In this document: positions 1-9,455 of the stretch, piece after piece
Position numbering within the stretch: position 1 is the first letter of the stretch
Layout: each line of letters opens with the position of its first letter
NCBI RefSeq assembly: GCF_001425785.1
Contig: NZ_LMDI01000023.1
Coordinates: 165,633 to 229,632, forward strand
Reading direction: 5' to 3'
Length of the DNA: 64,000 nt
Source of the DNA: Rhizobacter sp. Root1221
GTDB taxonomy: Bacteria; Pseudomonadota; Gammaproteobacteria; Burkholderiales; Burkholderiaceae_C
Notes under the pieces: generated by a model
Databases searched by the model: none
What the model saw: only the letters and a program-made list of their open reading frames with translations
What the model was told of the DNA's origin: nothing
Program-made: the position numbers and the translations under genes

Positions 1-1061
1 AGGCCCAGCAGGTCGCGGCTGAACGACCCGTCGATGATCACCCCGTCGAGGTCGAGCAGGCACGCGGCGTTGTGCACCACCAGCGCAATGGCCGGTGCCG
101 CCTGGGCCAGCCACGTCTCGGTGTGCGGGCGCCAGCGCGGCTGCAGCGAACGTTCGTCACTGACGGCCGCCGGGTCGAGGTCGTGGGCCTCGTACGCGGC
201 CTCCAGGGTCAGCAGCGAGGCCACGCTCAGCAGCTGCTCGGGCGGACCCGACTGCCCCGGATCGCTGCGCCGCATGGCCTGCGAACCCACCGCACCGGCG
301 TTGCCGTGCAGGCCGTTGCGCAACTGGCTGTCGATCACGAGGCCCCCGCCGATGAAGGTGCCCACGAACACGTAGAGGAAGGTCTTCAACGTGCGCCCGC
401 GGCCGGCCACCAGCTCGGCCACGCAGGCCGCGGCGGTGTCCTTCACGAACGTGGTGGGCAGGCCGCTCATCGTGGCCACGCGGTCGGCCAGGTCGATGTG
501 GGCCCACGACTGCCGGGGCCGCACGCCGAGCAGCGACGCCCAGCCGTCGAGCAGCAGCGGTGCCGCAATGCCGATGCCTTGCAGGCGGTCGCGTTTGGCG
601 AAGCCGAGGCGCTTGCGGATGGCGCGCACGCGCTGCTCGATCTCGCCGAGCACTTCGTCAGGGTTCGGGTAGCGGTAATTCAGCGTGCTGCGGTCGCGCA
701 CCTCGCCCGCGAAATCGACGAGCAGCACGTCGAGGCTGCGCCGGCCCACGTTGATGCCGATCGAAAACGCACCATCGGGGTCGAGCGCGACGGGCACCGA
801 CGGTTGCCCCACCTTGCCCCGCACCGGCGCGAGCCGCACCAGCAGCCCGGCGGCATCGAGCCGCGCGAGGATCAGCGACACCGTCTGCGCCGTCAGGTGC
901 GTGAGCCGTGCGATCTGGGCCTGTGGCAACGCCCCGTGCAGGCGGATCGCCTGCAGCACCACCCGCTCGTTGAACTGGGCGATGCCCGTCTGGTTGGAGC
1001 CGCGCGGGCGCAGCGGCGGGCGGGCGGCGGGAGAGCCGGCGTCGGGGACTTCGGTGGACAT
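1..1061 (-). CDS. ROK-family transcriptional regulator (3' end outside the window)
   Basis: The frame is open from the ATG at 1061 to the left edge, so the C terminus is missing. The N terminus holds a winged helix-turn-helix (about residues 15-75, with the stretch QAQIARLTHLTAQTVSLIL). A ROK sugar-kinase-like domain follows, with glycine-rich turns such as GINVGRRSLD and GTFIGGGLVID, and the HGNAGAVG segment seen in NagC/Mlc/XylR-type repressors. It lies directly downstream of frcBCA on the same strand, so it is probably the local repressor (FrcR-like), sensing the transported sugar or its phosphate. The ligand is inferred from neighbours only. Confidence 0.88.
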   Translation of the reverse strand, partial: MSTEVPDAGSPAARPPLRPRGSNQTGIAQFNERVVLQAIRLHGALPQAQIARLTHLTAQTVSLILARLDAAGLLVRLAPVRGKVGQPSVPVALDPDGAFSIGINVGRRSLDVLLVDFAGEVRDRSTLNYRYPNPDEVLGEIEQRVRAIRKRLGFAKRDRLQGIGIAAPLLLDGWASLLGVRPRQSWAHIDLADRVATMSGLPTTFVKDTAAACVAELVAGRGRTLKTFLYVFVGTFIGGGLVIDSQLRNGLHGNAGAVGSQAMRRSDPGQSGPPEQLLSVASLLTLEAAYEAHDLDPAAVSDERSLQPRWRPHTETWLAQAAPAIALVVHNAACLLDLDGVIIDGSFSRDLLG

Positions 1062-1126
1062 CGAGGTTCGGCAAGCTTCGGGCGACGAGCGGCGTTCGGG
1101 TGCCCTATGTTCGCATGCAGGCGTGT

Positions 1127-1927
1127 TCAGGCCAGGCAGTCGGCCGGCAGTTCGCTCGCCTTCAATGCGCCGGTCATCACGGCCACGGTGTCGCTCATCG
1201 AGATCTTTTTCGGGTTGAGCACCGCGGCCCGTTTGCCCAGCCGGGCCACGTGGATGCGGTCGGCGATCTCGAACACGTGCGGCATGTTGTGGCTGATGAG
1301 CACCACCGGCAGGCCCTTGTCGCGCACGCGGCGGATGAGCTCGAGCACCATGTTGCCCTCCTTCACGCCGAGGGCCGCGGTGGGCTCGTCCATGATGACC
1401 ACGTGCTGCGCGAAGGCGGCGGCCCGCGACACGGCCACGCACTGGCGCTGCCCCCCCGAGAGGGTCTCCACCGCCTGGGTCATCGAACGGATGCCCACCT
1501 TCAGGTCCTGCATGCGCGCGGTGCTTTCCTCGAGCATGCGGCGCTTGTCGAGCATGCGCAGCACGTTGCCGAGGAAACCGGGGCGCCGGATCTCGCGGCC
1601 GAGGAACAGGTTCTCGGCGATGTTCATCGCCGGCGCCACGGCCAGCTCCTGGTACACGGTCTCGATGCCGGCACGGCGCGCGTCGATGGGGCTCTTGAAA
1701 TGCACCTCCTGGCCGTCGAGCAGGATCTGCCCTTCGTCGGGGATGGTCGCGCCCGAGAGCGCCTTGATCAGCGACGACTTGCCGGCGCCGTTGTCACCGA
1801 TGACGGCGAGGATTTCGCCGGCCCGCAGTTCGAAATCGGTGCCGTCGAGCGCCGTGACCTGGCCATAGCGCTTGACGAGGTTCGTGGCCTTCATGACCAA
1901 GGGGGTGGAGGAGGATTGGGCTTGCAT
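1127..1927 (-). CDS. frcA: Sugar ABC transporter ATP-binding protein (FrcA-like)
   Basis: This 266-residue ATPase energises a carbohydrate (CUT2-type) importer. The Walker A (GDNGAGKSS, about residue 44), the signature LSGGQRQ (about 158) and the Walker B VVIMDEPTAAL (about 176) are all visible, followed by the switch histidine in LISHNMPHVFE. It is a single-domain protein, unlike the duplicated RbsA/XylG ATPases, which matches FrcA of the Sinorhizobium fructose system. It is 13 bp downstream of the permease and is the third gene of the frcB-frcC-frcA operon. Fructose, mannose and ribose are family substrates; which one applies here cannot be read from sequence. Confidence 0.9.
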   Translation of the reverse strand: MQAQSSSTPLVMKATNLVKRYGQVTALDGTDFELRAGEILAVIGDNGAGKSSLIKALSGATIPDEGQILLDGQEVHFKSPIDARRAGIETVYQELAVAPAMNIAENLFLGREIRRPGFLGNVLRMLDKRRMLEESTARMQDLKVGIRSMTQAVETLSGGQRQCVAVSRAAAFAQHVVIMDEPTAALGVKEGNMVLELIRRVRDKGLPVVLISHNMPHVFEIADRIHVARLGKRAAVLNPKKISMSDTVAVMTGALKASELPADCLA

Positions 1928-1940
1928 CTGGGTCTCCGTT

Positions 1941-2936
1941 TCAGCGCGTGCCCTTGCGGGACAACTGGTCGGCCGCCACGGCCAGGATCACGAGCACGCC
2001 CGTCACGAGGATCTGGTAGACCGACGACACCCCCATCAGCGTGAGCCCGTTGCGGAACACCCCCACGATCAGCGCGCCCACCAGCGTGCCCAGCACGATT
2101 CCGCGGCCACCGAAGAGGCTGGTGCCACCCAGCACCACCGCGGTGATGGCATCGAGGTTCTCGGTCTGCCCGGCGTTGGGGTCGCCCACGCCGGTGCGGG
2201 CCACGGACAGCATCGAGGCCAGGCCATAGAACAGGCCGGCGAGCACGTACACGCCCAGCAGCACGCGGTGGGTGGGAATGCCGGTGAGGCGCGTGGCCTC
2301 GGCGTTGTTGCCCACGGCGTACACGTGCCGGCCCGAGGCCGTCTCGCGCAGCCAGAACCACGCCACGCCATACAGCACCAGCATCAGCACGGTGCCGTAC
2401 GCCACGTTGGTGCCACCGAGGCCGAAGGTGTTGCCGAGCCAGGTCATCGCGTCGGGCAGGTCGGTCACCGTCTGCGAGCTGGAGTACAGCTGCGTGATGG
2501 CGAACGCGATGTTCAGCGTGCCGAGCGTGACGATGAACGGCGGCAGCTTGAGCCGCGTCACGAGCAGGCCGTTGATGAGCCCGAACAGCATCGTCACCGC
2601 GAGGCCGCAGGCGATGGCCACCGGCGTGGGCAACCCCAGGTCGGTGGCGAACTTGGTCATCACGATGCTGCCGAGCGCCATCACCATGCCACACGACAGG
2701 TCGATGCCTGCCGTCAGGATCACGAGCGTCTGCCCGATCGCGATCACGCCCACGACTGCCACTTGCTGCAGGATCAGCGAGAGGTTCTCACCGCTCAGGA
2801 ACCGGTCGGTCTGGGTCGCGAAGAACACGCACGCGATGAGCAGCGCGATGAAGGGTCCGAGGGTGCCGATCGGCGGCAGCTTGAGCTTGTGGCCGTCGGT
2901 GGTCGTGGAGGTGGTCATGGTGTTCATGGTCGTCAC
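1941..2936 (-). CDS. frcC: Sugar ABC transporter permease (FrcC-like)
   Basis: This is a 331-residue inner-membrane permease of the CUT2/RbsC family. It has about nine to ten hydrophobic segments and the family loop GLVNGLLVTRLKLPPFIVTL-like sequence near residues 120-140 (here GLINGLLVTRLKLPPFIVTL), followed by the GGTSLFGGRG motif (about residue 273) that contacts the ATPase. The N terminus carries a short threonine-rich tail before the first membrane segment. Its start lies 2 bp after the stop of the binding-protein gene, so the two are almost certainly co-transcribed and translationally coupled. Confidence 0.92.
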   Translation of the reverse strand: MTTMNTMTTSTTTDGHKLKLPPIGTLGPFIALLIACVFFATQTDRFLSGENLSLILQQVAVVGVIAIGQTLVILTAGIDLSCGMVMALGSIVMTKFATDLGLPTPVAIACGLAVTMLFGLINGLLVTRLKLPPFIVTLGTLNIAFAITQLYSSSQTVTDLPDAMTWLGNTFGLGGTNVAYGTVLMLVLYGVAWFWLRETASGRHVYAVGNNAEATRLTGIPTHRVLLGVYVLAGLFYGLASMLSVARTGVGDPNAGQTENLDAITAVVLGGTSLFGGRGIVLGTLVGALIVGVFRNGLTLMGVSSVYQILVTGVLVILAVAADQLSRKGTR

Positions 2937-2937
2937 G

Positions 2938-3945
2938 TCACTTCTTGCCCCAGCACAGGTCCATGCCGGCCTTGGTGTCCTTGCTGTCCACGCCGGCCAC
3001 GGCGTTCTTGGCGATGAGGGTCACGCCGGTGTCGGTGTAGCCGCTCACCTTCTTGCCCGTCTTCGCGTAGGCGATGCCAGCCTCGACGCCCATGGCGGCC
3101 ATCTTCAACGGGTACTGCTGCGAGGTGGCGGTGATCTTGCCGGCCTCCACGTCGCGCACACCCTGGCAGCCACCGTCCACCGAGACGATGATGACCCCCG
3201 CCTCCTTGCCGGCCTTCTTCAGCGCGTTGTACGCGCCGGCACCGGACGGTTCGTTGATGGTGTAGACCACGTTCACGCCCTGCACCTTTTGCAGGCAGTT
3301 TTCCATCGCGGTCTGGCCCTTGGCCTGGTCGCCGAAACCATCGGCCATGCAGACGACCTCGGACGGTTTGGCGAGCTCGTTGCTCTTGGCCTCGAGCGTC
3401 TGCAGGCCCATGCCCTTCAGGAACCCGTTGTGGCGCTGGGCGCCCACGGGGTGGCCGGGCATCAGGTCGATGGTGACGATCTTCGCGGCCTTGCCACCCA
3501 GCGCGGCCTTCGCGTACTCGCCGATCAGCACGCCGGCCTTGTAGTTGTCGGTGGCAAACAGCGCATCGGTGGCCTCGACCGGATCGGTCGGGCTGTCGAG
3601 GGCGATCACCTGCACACCCTTGTCACGCGCCTTCTTGATGGCGGGCACGATGGCCTTGGAATCGCTCGGGGTGATCAGGATGGTCTTGGCGCCAGCCGCC
3701 ACGAGGTTCTCGATGGCGGTGACCTGGCCGGCGTTGTCACCGTCGGCCTTGCCGGCACTGGCCACCACCTTGGCTCCGTCCTTCTTGGCGGCCTCGACGG
3801 CCCCCTCCTTCATCTTCACGAAAAACGGGTTCGTTTCCGTCTTGGTGACAAGGCCGATCACCGGCGGGTCGGCGGCCATCACGGTGGTGGACGACAGCAG
3901 CGCCAGGACGGCGGCGGACAACATGGACAAGGGGTTCAGGCGCAT
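2938..3945 (-). CDS. frcB: Periplasmic sugar-binding protein (FrcB-like)
   Basis: This 335-residue solute-binding protein belongs to the ribose/fructose-binding periplasmic family (Peripla_BP_4 type). A Sec signal peptide (hydrophobic core LSAAVLALLSS, probable cleavage after VMA, about residue 24) precedes the mature start ADPPVIGLVTKTETNPFF. The ligand-pocket features typical of the family are present, with NPFF near residue 39, LDSPTDP near 130 and the hinge VSVDGG near 250. It is the first gene of the minus-strand operon and should deliver the sugar to FrcC/FrcA. The two cysteine-containing segments (CMADG and DLCWGKK) could form disulfides. Confidence 0.92.
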   Translation of the reverse strand: MRLNPLSMLSAAVLALLSSTTVMAADPPVIGLVTKTETNPFFVKMKEGAVEAAKKDGAKVVASAGKADGDNAGQVTAIENLVAAGAKTILITPSDSKAIVPAIKKARDKGVQVIALDSPTDPVEATDALFATDNYKAGVLIGEYAKAALGGKAAKIVTIDLMPGHPVGAQRHNGFLKGMGLQTLEAKSNELAKPSEVVCMADGFGDQAKGQTAMENCLQKVQGVNVVYTINEPSGAGAYNALKKAGKEAGVIIVSVDGGCQGVRDVEAGKITATSQQYPLKMAAMGVEAGIAYAKTGKKVSGYTDTGVTLIAKNAVAGVDSKDTKAGMDLCWGKK

Positions 3946-3999
3946 GACAAAAGGCTCCGTTGCGAATGACCAGGGAATTCTGGGCGCTCGCCTTTAATA

Positions 4000-4016
4000 A
4001 ATCAAGGCGATTGATT
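4000..4016. promoter_or_regulatory. AT-rich inverted repeat between frcB and the sugar kinase
   Basis: AATCAA-GGCGA-TTGATT is a perfect 6-bp inverted repeat in an AT-rich patch of an otherwise GC-rich gap. It lies 55 bp upstream of frcB and 105 bp upstream of the divergent kinase. Symmetry and position fit a repressor operator. The nearby ROK regulator is the obvious candidate to bind it, by inference only. Confidence 0.45.
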
Positions 4017-4120
4017 AATGGAAAACCCCATGACAATCGTCAGCAACCGAGGGCATCCTTACGCCCAAACGCCACGCGGTCCTCGCGTGAGCACCCGTGT
4101 CTTTCTCAAGGAGTGATCCC

Positions 4121-5047
4121 ATGTTCGTGGTCTGCGGCGAAGCGCTGATGGACGTGTTTGCCAGCGGCGAAACCCCGTCGGGGCTTGCACTCGATGCCCG
4201 CATCGGCGGTTCGCCGTTCAATGTGGCCATCGGCCTCGCCCGCATGGGCCAGCCGGTGGGTTTTTTCGGCGGCTTGTCCACCGACTTCCTGGGCGACCGC
4301 CTGCGCCACGCGCTGGCCGCCGAAGGCGTGGACCCGCGCACGCAACACACCACGTCGGCCCGCACCACGGTCAGCCTGGTCGGGGTGGATGCGCAGGGCG
4401 TGCCGTCGTATGCGTTCTACGGGGAAGGTGGCGCTGACCGCGACGTGCCCCCATCCGCCCTCGCCCGCGTGCCGCCCGAGGCACGCGCCTTCCACTTCGG
4501 CTCGTTCGCGATGGTGGTCGAACCAGTGGGCGCCACGCAGCGGGCGCTCATCGAGCGCGAACACACGCGCAGCCTGATCAGCTACGACCCCAACGTGCGG
4601 CTCAACGTGGAACCGTCGGTGGGCGCCTGGCGTGAAACCCTTGCGTGGATGCTGCCGCGCACCCACCTGCTGAAGGTCAGCGACGAAGACCTGCGGCTGC
4701 TGTACCCCGACACCGACCCGGCCACGCTGGCCGCCGAGTGGCTGGCACGCGGCGTGGCGCTGGTGGTGGTGACACGCGGTGGCGACGGGGCCCTGGCCTG
4801 GACGGCCGCGCACGCCGTGTCGGTGCCAGCCGTGCCCACCACCCTGGTGGACACGGTGGGCGCCGGTGACACGTTCCAGTGTGCCCTGCTCACCTGGCTC
4901 GCCGAACACGATGCCCTGTCGGCCGAGGCCCTGCGCACGCTGCCCAAGGCATCCCTCGAGTCTGCGCTGGCCTTCGCCGGCCGGGCGGCAGCCATCACCT
5001 GCTCGCGCCGCGGCGCGGACCTGCCGCGCCGCAGCGAACTCGCCTGA
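4121..5047 (+). CDS. PfkB-family carbohydrate kinase (probable fructokinase)
   Basis: This 308-residue cytoplasmic kinase would phosphorylate the sugar brought in by the divergent frc transporter. The N-terminal PfkB signature region reads GGSPFNVAIGLARMG (about residues 29-43). The C-terminal signature is DTVGAGDTFQCALL (about 244-257), which holds the catalytic aspartate of the GAGD anion hole. The ATG at 4121 is preferred over an upstream in-frame GTG because a clear AAGGAG ribosome-binding site sits 8 bp before it. In Sinorhizobium the frc operon also carries a kinase (FrcK), which supports the pairing. Fructose is the likely substrate but the exact sugar is not proven. Confidence 0.88.
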   Translation: MFVVCGEALMDVFASGETPSGLALDARIGGSPFNVAIGLARMGQPVGFFGGLSTDFLGDRLRHALAAEGVDPRTQHTTSARTTVSLVGVDAQGVPSYAFYGEGGADRDVPPSALARVPPEARAFHFGSFAMVVEPVGATQRALIEREHTRSLISYDPNVRLNVEPSVGAWRETLAWMLPRTHLLKVSDEDLRLLYPDTDPATLAAEWLARGVALVVVTRGGDGALAWTAAHAVSVPAVPTTLVDTVGAGDTFQCALLTWLAEHDALSAEALRTLPKASLESALAFAGRAAAITCSRRGADLPRRSELA

Positions 5048-5204
5048 CCCGGGCCGGTCGCGCGCGAGCACGACCCCACGAAGCCATTCGCAGCCTCTTT
5101 GGAGCCCCTTCGAAACGAGAAAGCGGGCTGGTGTTTTCATGGCGGTAACGCTAACGGACGGTGCGACATAATCCCGCCCATTCCCACACCTCCAAAGACC
5201 CCTC

Positions 5205-6017
5205 ATGGCTGCGTCCAAGTTCGGCGCCCGCGCTCCCGCCAAGAAGAAGGCCACTGCCGTGACCGGGCGAGGTGCCCGCCGCGAGGGCCCGGCCAAGGAG
5301 GTCGCCGAGCCGGCTGACACCCGTGGCTCGTCTCTGGTGAAGCACGCGGTCGATGCGCTGCGCACCCGCATCCTGGCGGCCCCGGAGGCGGGCGCCTTCC
5401 TCGGGTCGGAGGAACAGCTCATCGCCGAGGTAGGGGTGAGCCGCCCCACCTTTCGCCAGGCGGCGCGCCTGCTGGAGCACGAGATGCTGCTCAAGATCAA
5501 GCGTGGCATCGGAGGCGGCTTTTTCGCCCAGCCTCCGTCGGCACAGGCGGTGTCCCGCATGGCGGCGATCTACCTGAGCGCACGCACTACCACGCTGCAG
5601 CACGTGGCCAGCGCGATCGGTCCCGTGCTGGAGGAAGCCGCGGCCCTGCTCGCCGCGTCGAACGACACTGCGGTTCCGCGACGGCTGGCCACATACGTCG
5701 CCGCGAACGCGGGGTTCGACGGTTCGCCCGATGAAGGGTTGCGCGTGCGCGTGGTGCGCGAGTTCGAGACACTGGTCGGCGACCTTTGTGGCAACCCGGC
5801 CATCGCGCTGCTCCTTCACACCCTGCTCGACCTGGTGCACAGCCGGCACGGCGACCAGGTGAGGTTGACGCGCGAGCGCGCCGCCGTCCATGCCACCTTC
5901 CACCGCCAGTTGCTCGAGGCTGTGCAACGCGGAGACCCCGACATTGCCCGCCTGCTGACACGCCGCCACGCGACCATGTTCGCGGCGGGCCTGCCGGACA
6001 CCGCCATCACGACCTGA
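5205..6017 (+). CDS. GntR-family transcriptional regulator with FCD-like domain
   Basis: The 270-residue protein starts with a basic Lys/Ala-rich tail (residues 1-45). A GntR winged helix-turn-helix follows (about 45-110), with the recognition-helix stretch LIAEVGVSRPTFRQAARLLE and the wing KRGIGGGFF. A helical C-terminal effector domain (about 120-260) resembles FCD/FadR-type folds, although only some metal-binding histidines are evident (HATFHRQ, RRHATMF). No obvious target lies beside it. It is monocistronic: 157 bp separate it from the kinase and 314 bp from the next gene. Ligand unknown. Confidence 0.8.
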   Translation: MAASKFGARAPAKKKATAVTGRGARREGPAKEVAEPADTRGSSLVKHAVDALRTRILAAPEAGAFLGSEEQLIAEVGVSRPTFRQAARLLEHEMLLKIKRGIGGGFFAQPPSAQAVSRMAAIYLSARTTTLQHVASAIGPVLEEAAALLAASNDTAVPRRLATYVAANAGFDGSPDEGLRVRVVREFETLVGDLCGNPAIALLLHTLLDLVHSRHGDQVRLTRERAAVHATFHRQLLEAVQRGDPDIARLLTRRHATMFAAGLPDTAITT

Positions 6018-6331
6018 AGGCCCGCCGCGGCCCGCCCACTTCCTCAGCGAGGTCCACAGCGCCGCCTCCACCGGGATCGTCCTCACGCAGCCCCCCTGCA
6101 GCCTTCGCCATTCAACGTCGGCGCCACCTGCTGAACGACCTGCTGACGCTGATGTGACACCCGATCGCACGCACTGGATAGAGGGTGTCGCAAAGCGCTT
6201 TCGCACCAGCGTCATTCATCATCTTCGGCATTGCCACGCGAGGCGCCACGGCACAAGATGCGTGTTCCGTGAAGGGCGAGACGCGGGACCATCCGGCGCA
6301 TCGCCGCGCACGCCTGAACAAAGGACGCTCC
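6018..6331. other. Intergenic stretch; palindrome only
   Basis: No credible coding frame or RNA gene is visible in this 314-bp gap. It contains the perfect 10-bp palindrome AAAGCGCTTT (6192-6201), flanked by near-symmetric GGTG and CACC, which resembles LacI-family operators with a central CG. No LacI-type gene is nearby, so its meaning is open. Confidence 0.4.
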
Positions 6332-7954
6332 ATGCGCCCCCTCGATCCGGACATCGGCAAATCGAAGGCACTCGTGGTCGACGGCAACGCCGCATCGCGG
6401 GGTGTGCTGACCGCGATGCTTCACGAATTCGGCGTGACCAACGTGACGCAGGCGAGGCGCGCCCAGGACGCACGGCGCCTGCTCGAGGCACAGCCCTTCG
6501 ACATCGTGATCTGCGAGTACCACTTCGACGACGAACCCGTGAACGGGCAGGACATCATGGACGACCTGCGGCTGGCGCACCTGCTGCCGCTGTCCACCGT
6601 GGTCGTGATGATCTCGAGCGAAGCGGGGTATGCCAAGGTGGCCGAAGCGGCCGAAGCCGCGCTGGATGCCTACCTGCTCAAGCCGCACACGCAGGATGCG
6701 CTGGGCCAGCGGCTGCTGCAGGCCCGCCAGCGCAAGGAGACGCTGAAGGACATCATCACGCTCGTCGAGAAGGGCGCCTACGCCGACGCAGCCGAGCTGT
6801 GCGAGATCCGGTTCAAGACACGTGGCCCCGCGTGGATCCAGGCAGCGCGCATCGGGGCCGAACTGTGGCTGTGGCTGGGCAAGCCCCATGCGGCACAACT
6901 GCTGTTCGACGCGATCCTGCAGGCCGGCGCGGTGCCGTGGGCACGGCTCGGTGTCGCGCGCGCACAGTACGACACAGGCGGCCACGTGCAGGCCCGCCGC
7001 ACGCTGGAGAGCCTGCTGAACGAACAGCCGAGCTATGCAGACGCCTACGACGTCATGGGCCGCGTGCTGCTCGACCAGGGCCTGCCCGACATGGCCCTCG
7101 CCGCAATTCGGCAGGCCTCCTCACTGACACCCGGCAGCGTTTCGCGCAGTGTCAAGCACGGCCTGCTGGCCTTCTATTACGGCGAACCCAAGGAAGCCGC
7201 CGAGGCGCTCGCGAAGGCCGCCAAGCTCGGGCTCAACTCGCGCATCTACGATCTCCAGGGCCTCGTGCTGCTGGCCGCGGTCCAGTTCGACCTGAACGAC
7301 AAGCGGGGCCTGGCGGGCTCGTACAGCAGCATGGTGGCTGCACGTGTCCCTCTCCCCGACAGCCCTCGGCTGCGGCGGTTCGAGACGGTCATCTCCGCGC
7401 TGAAGGCGCTGATCGAACGCCGCGTGCCCGATGCGGTGCGCGACGCCCACGTGTTGATCGATGAAGTCACCTCACCCAACTTCGAGTTCGAGGCGGCTTG
7501 CAACCTGCTCGCCTTGCTGGCCCGCCTGCAGCGCAGCGAACTGCAGCTCGGTGACATCGTCCACGACGTCGACGTGCTCGCACGGCGCTTCGCCGTGTCG
7601 CGCACCACGTGCGAACTGCTCGTGCGCGCCGCCCGTTCGCAGGCGCCCTTCGAGACGGTCATCCACACGGCCTACGCCCGCATCTGCGCGGGTGCCGAAG
7701 AGGCCGTGTCCAGGACCGTGAACGGCGCGCCGGGAGAAGCGGTGCAACAGTTGCTCCAGGCGGCCGAACAGACCCTCAATTCGAAGCTGATCGACCTGGC
7801 GCTCCACACCCTGGAGCGCCACAGCGCCAAGATCGACGCCTCCGCCACGCACCTCGAGCGCGCACAGAAGCTGCACAACCAGTACCGCGGGTACGGCACG
7901 CAGGTGCACCTGGGCAAGTCGAACGATCCACGTTCGGCGTCGCCGATGGGCTAG
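6332..7954 (+). CDS. Degenerate receiver domain protein with TPR repeats
   Basis: This 540-residue cytoplasmic protein has an N-terminal response-regulator receiver fold (about residues 8-130) and a long helical TPR region (about 150-520; for example the [22 protein letters not shown] type repeats). The receiver is atypical. The acidic pair reads VVDG instead of DD, and the usual phospho-acceptor aspartate is replaced by glutamate ([12 protein letters not shown]), while the conserved lysine is kept in LLKPHT. It may act constitutively or as a scaffold, as in VieB-like proteins. The start at 6332 is chosen for the AAAGGAC ribosome-binding site just upstream; an earlier in-frame ATG at 6185 lacks one. 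Confidence 0.8.
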   Translation: MRPLDPDIGKSKALVVDGNAASRGVLTAMLHEFGVTNVTQARRAQDARRLLEAQPFDIVICEYHFDDEPVNGQDIMDDLRLAHLLPLSTVVVMISSEAGYAKVAEAAEAALDAYLLKPHTQDALGQRLLQARQRKETLKDIITLVEKGAYADAAELCEIRFKTRGPAWIQAARIGAELWLWLGKPHAAQLLFDAILQAGAVPWARLGVARAQYDTGGHVQARRTLESLLNEQPSYADAYDVMGRVLLDQGLPDMALAAIRQASSLTPGSVSRSVKHGLLAFYYGEPKEAAEALAKAAKLGLNSRIYDLQGLVLLAAVQFDLNDKRGLAGSYSSMVAARVPLPDSPRLRRFETVISALKALIERRVPDAVRDAHVLIDEVTSPNFEFEAACNLLALLARLQRSELQLGDIVHDVDVLARRFAVSRTTCELLVRAARSQAPFETVIHTAYARICAGAEEAVSRTVNGAPGEAVQQLLQAAEQTLNSKLIDLALHTLERHSAKIDASATHLERAQKLHNQYRGYGTQVHLGKSNDPRSASPMG

Positions 7955-8060
7955 ACCGGGCCCGAGCGGGCGTCGCCAGCGGGATGTGGGTTCCCACAAC
8001 ATAAAAAGCGCCGCAACAGCCTACAGTGCCGATCTTCTGATTGTGTCCGGGAGAAACCCT

Positions 8061-9431
8061 ATGAGCACCATGTCGATTGCTACCCCTACGAAGACGAAGA
8101 GCCCGCTCTATCGCTCTCTCTACATCCAGGTCCTCACCGCGGTGGTGATCGGCGTGCTGCTCGGTCATTTTTACCCATCGCTCGGCGAGCAGATGAAACC
8201 GCTGGGTGACGCGTTCATCAAGCTGATCAAGATGATCATCGCGCCCATCATCTTCTGCACCGTGGTCGTGGGTATCGCCGGCATGGAGGACATGAAGAAG
8301 GTGGGCCGCACCGGCGGCCTCGCGCTGTTGTACTTCGAGGTGGTGAGCACCGTCGCGCTCGTGATCGGCCTGGTCGTCGTCAACCTGCTGCAGCCTGGCG
8401 CCGGCATGCACATCGACGCCTCCACCATCGACACCAAGTCGATCGCGGCCTACACGGCCCCCGGCAAGCTCGGCACCACCACCGACTTCCTGATGAACAT
8501 CATCCCGACCACCGTCGTGGATGCCTTCGCCAAGGGCGAGATCCTGCAGGTGCTGCTGATCGCCGTGCTGTTCGGCTTCGCGCTGCACCGTTTCGGCGGC
8601 CGCGGCACGCTGGTGTTCGATGTCATCGAGCGCACGTCGCACGTGCTGTTCACGGTGGTGGGCTACATCATGAAGGCCGCCCCCATCGGCGCGTTCGGTG
8701 CCATGTCCTTCACCATCGGCAAGTACGGCGTCGGGTCGCTGCTGTCCCTGGGCAAGCTGATGGGCTCGTTCTACCTGACCTGTTTCCTGTTCGTCTTCAT
8801 CGTGCTCGGCACCATCGCGCGCGTCCACGGTTTCTCGATCTGGAAGTTCGTGCGATACATCAAGGAGGAACTGCTGATCGTGCTCGGCACCTCGTCCAGC
8901 GAGTCGGTGCTGCCGCGCATGATGGAGAAGATGGAGAACCTCGGCGCGAAGAAGACGACGGTGGGCCTCGTGATCCCGACGGGGTACTCGTTCAACCTCG
9001 ACGGCACGTCCATCTACCTGACGATGGCCGCCGTGTTCATCGCCCAGGCCACCGACACCCCGATGACCCTGATGCAGGAGATCACGCTGCTGGCCGTGCT
9101 GCTGCTCACGTCGAAGGGGGCAGCCGGCATCACCGGCAGCGGGTTCATCGTGCTGGCCGCCACCCTGTCGGCCGTGGGTCACGTGCCGGTTGCCGGCCTC
9201 GCGCTGATCCTGGGCATCGACCGCTTCATGTCCGAGGCCCGCGCGCTGACGAACCTGGTCGGCAACGGCGTGGCCACGATCGTGGTGGCCAAGTGGACGG
9301 GTGACCTCGACACGGCGAAGCTGCACGCGCAGCTCGACAACCCGACCCAGGTGGCCACCGACGAACCGGAAGTGCTGCTCGACGCGCAGACCGCGCGCAT
9401 GGACACGTCGGGGGCGAAGACGCCGGGCTGA
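8061..9431 (+). CDS. dctA: C4-dicarboxylate:cation symporter DctA
   Basis: This 456-residue inner-membrane carrier of the DAACS family takes up succinate, fumarate and malate with protons or sodium. Family hallmarks are present: the serine-rich re-entrant loop [12 protein letters not shown] (about residue 277), the motif [19 protein letters not shown] (about 307) and the second hairpin [13 protein letters not shown] (about 350). At least eight hydrophobic segments are seen. The ATG at 8061 follows a GGGAGAA ribosome-binding site. No dctB/dctD pair is adjacent, so its regulation must lie elsewhere. The C-terminal 40 residues are hydrophilic and variable. Confidence 0.95.
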   Translation: MSTMSIATPTKTKSPLYRSLYIQVLTAVVIGVLLGHFYPSLGEQMKPLGDAFIKLIKMIIAPIIFCTVVVGIAGMEDMKKVGRTGGLALLYFEVVSTVALVIGLVVVNLLQPGAGMHIDASTIDTKSIAAYTAPGKLGTTTDFLMNIIPTTVVDAFAKGEILQVLLIAVLFGFALHRFGGRGTLVFDVIERTSHVLFTVVGYIMKAAPIGAFGAMSFTIGKYGVGSLLSLGKLMGSFYLTCFLFVFIVLGTIARVHGFSIWKFVRYIKEELLIVLGTSSSESVLPRMMEKMENLGAKKTTVGLVIPTGYSFNLDGTSIYLTMAAVFIAQATDTPMTLMQEITLLAVLLLTSKGAAGITGSGFIVLAATLSAVGHVPVAGLALILGIDRFMSEARALTNLVGNGVATIVVAKWTGDLDTAKLHAQLDNPTQVATDEPEVLLDAQTARMDTSGAKTPG

Positions 9432-9438
9432 CAGCGGC

Positions 9439-9455
9439 GGCGGCCTCAGGCCGCC
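9439..9455. terminator. Hairpin between convergent dctA and hybrid kinase
   Basis: GGCGGCC-TCA-GGCCGCC is a perfect 7-bp stem whose loop is the stop codon of the minus-strand kinase. There is no clear T-tract, so it is at best a weak bidirectional terminator. Confidence 0.4.
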
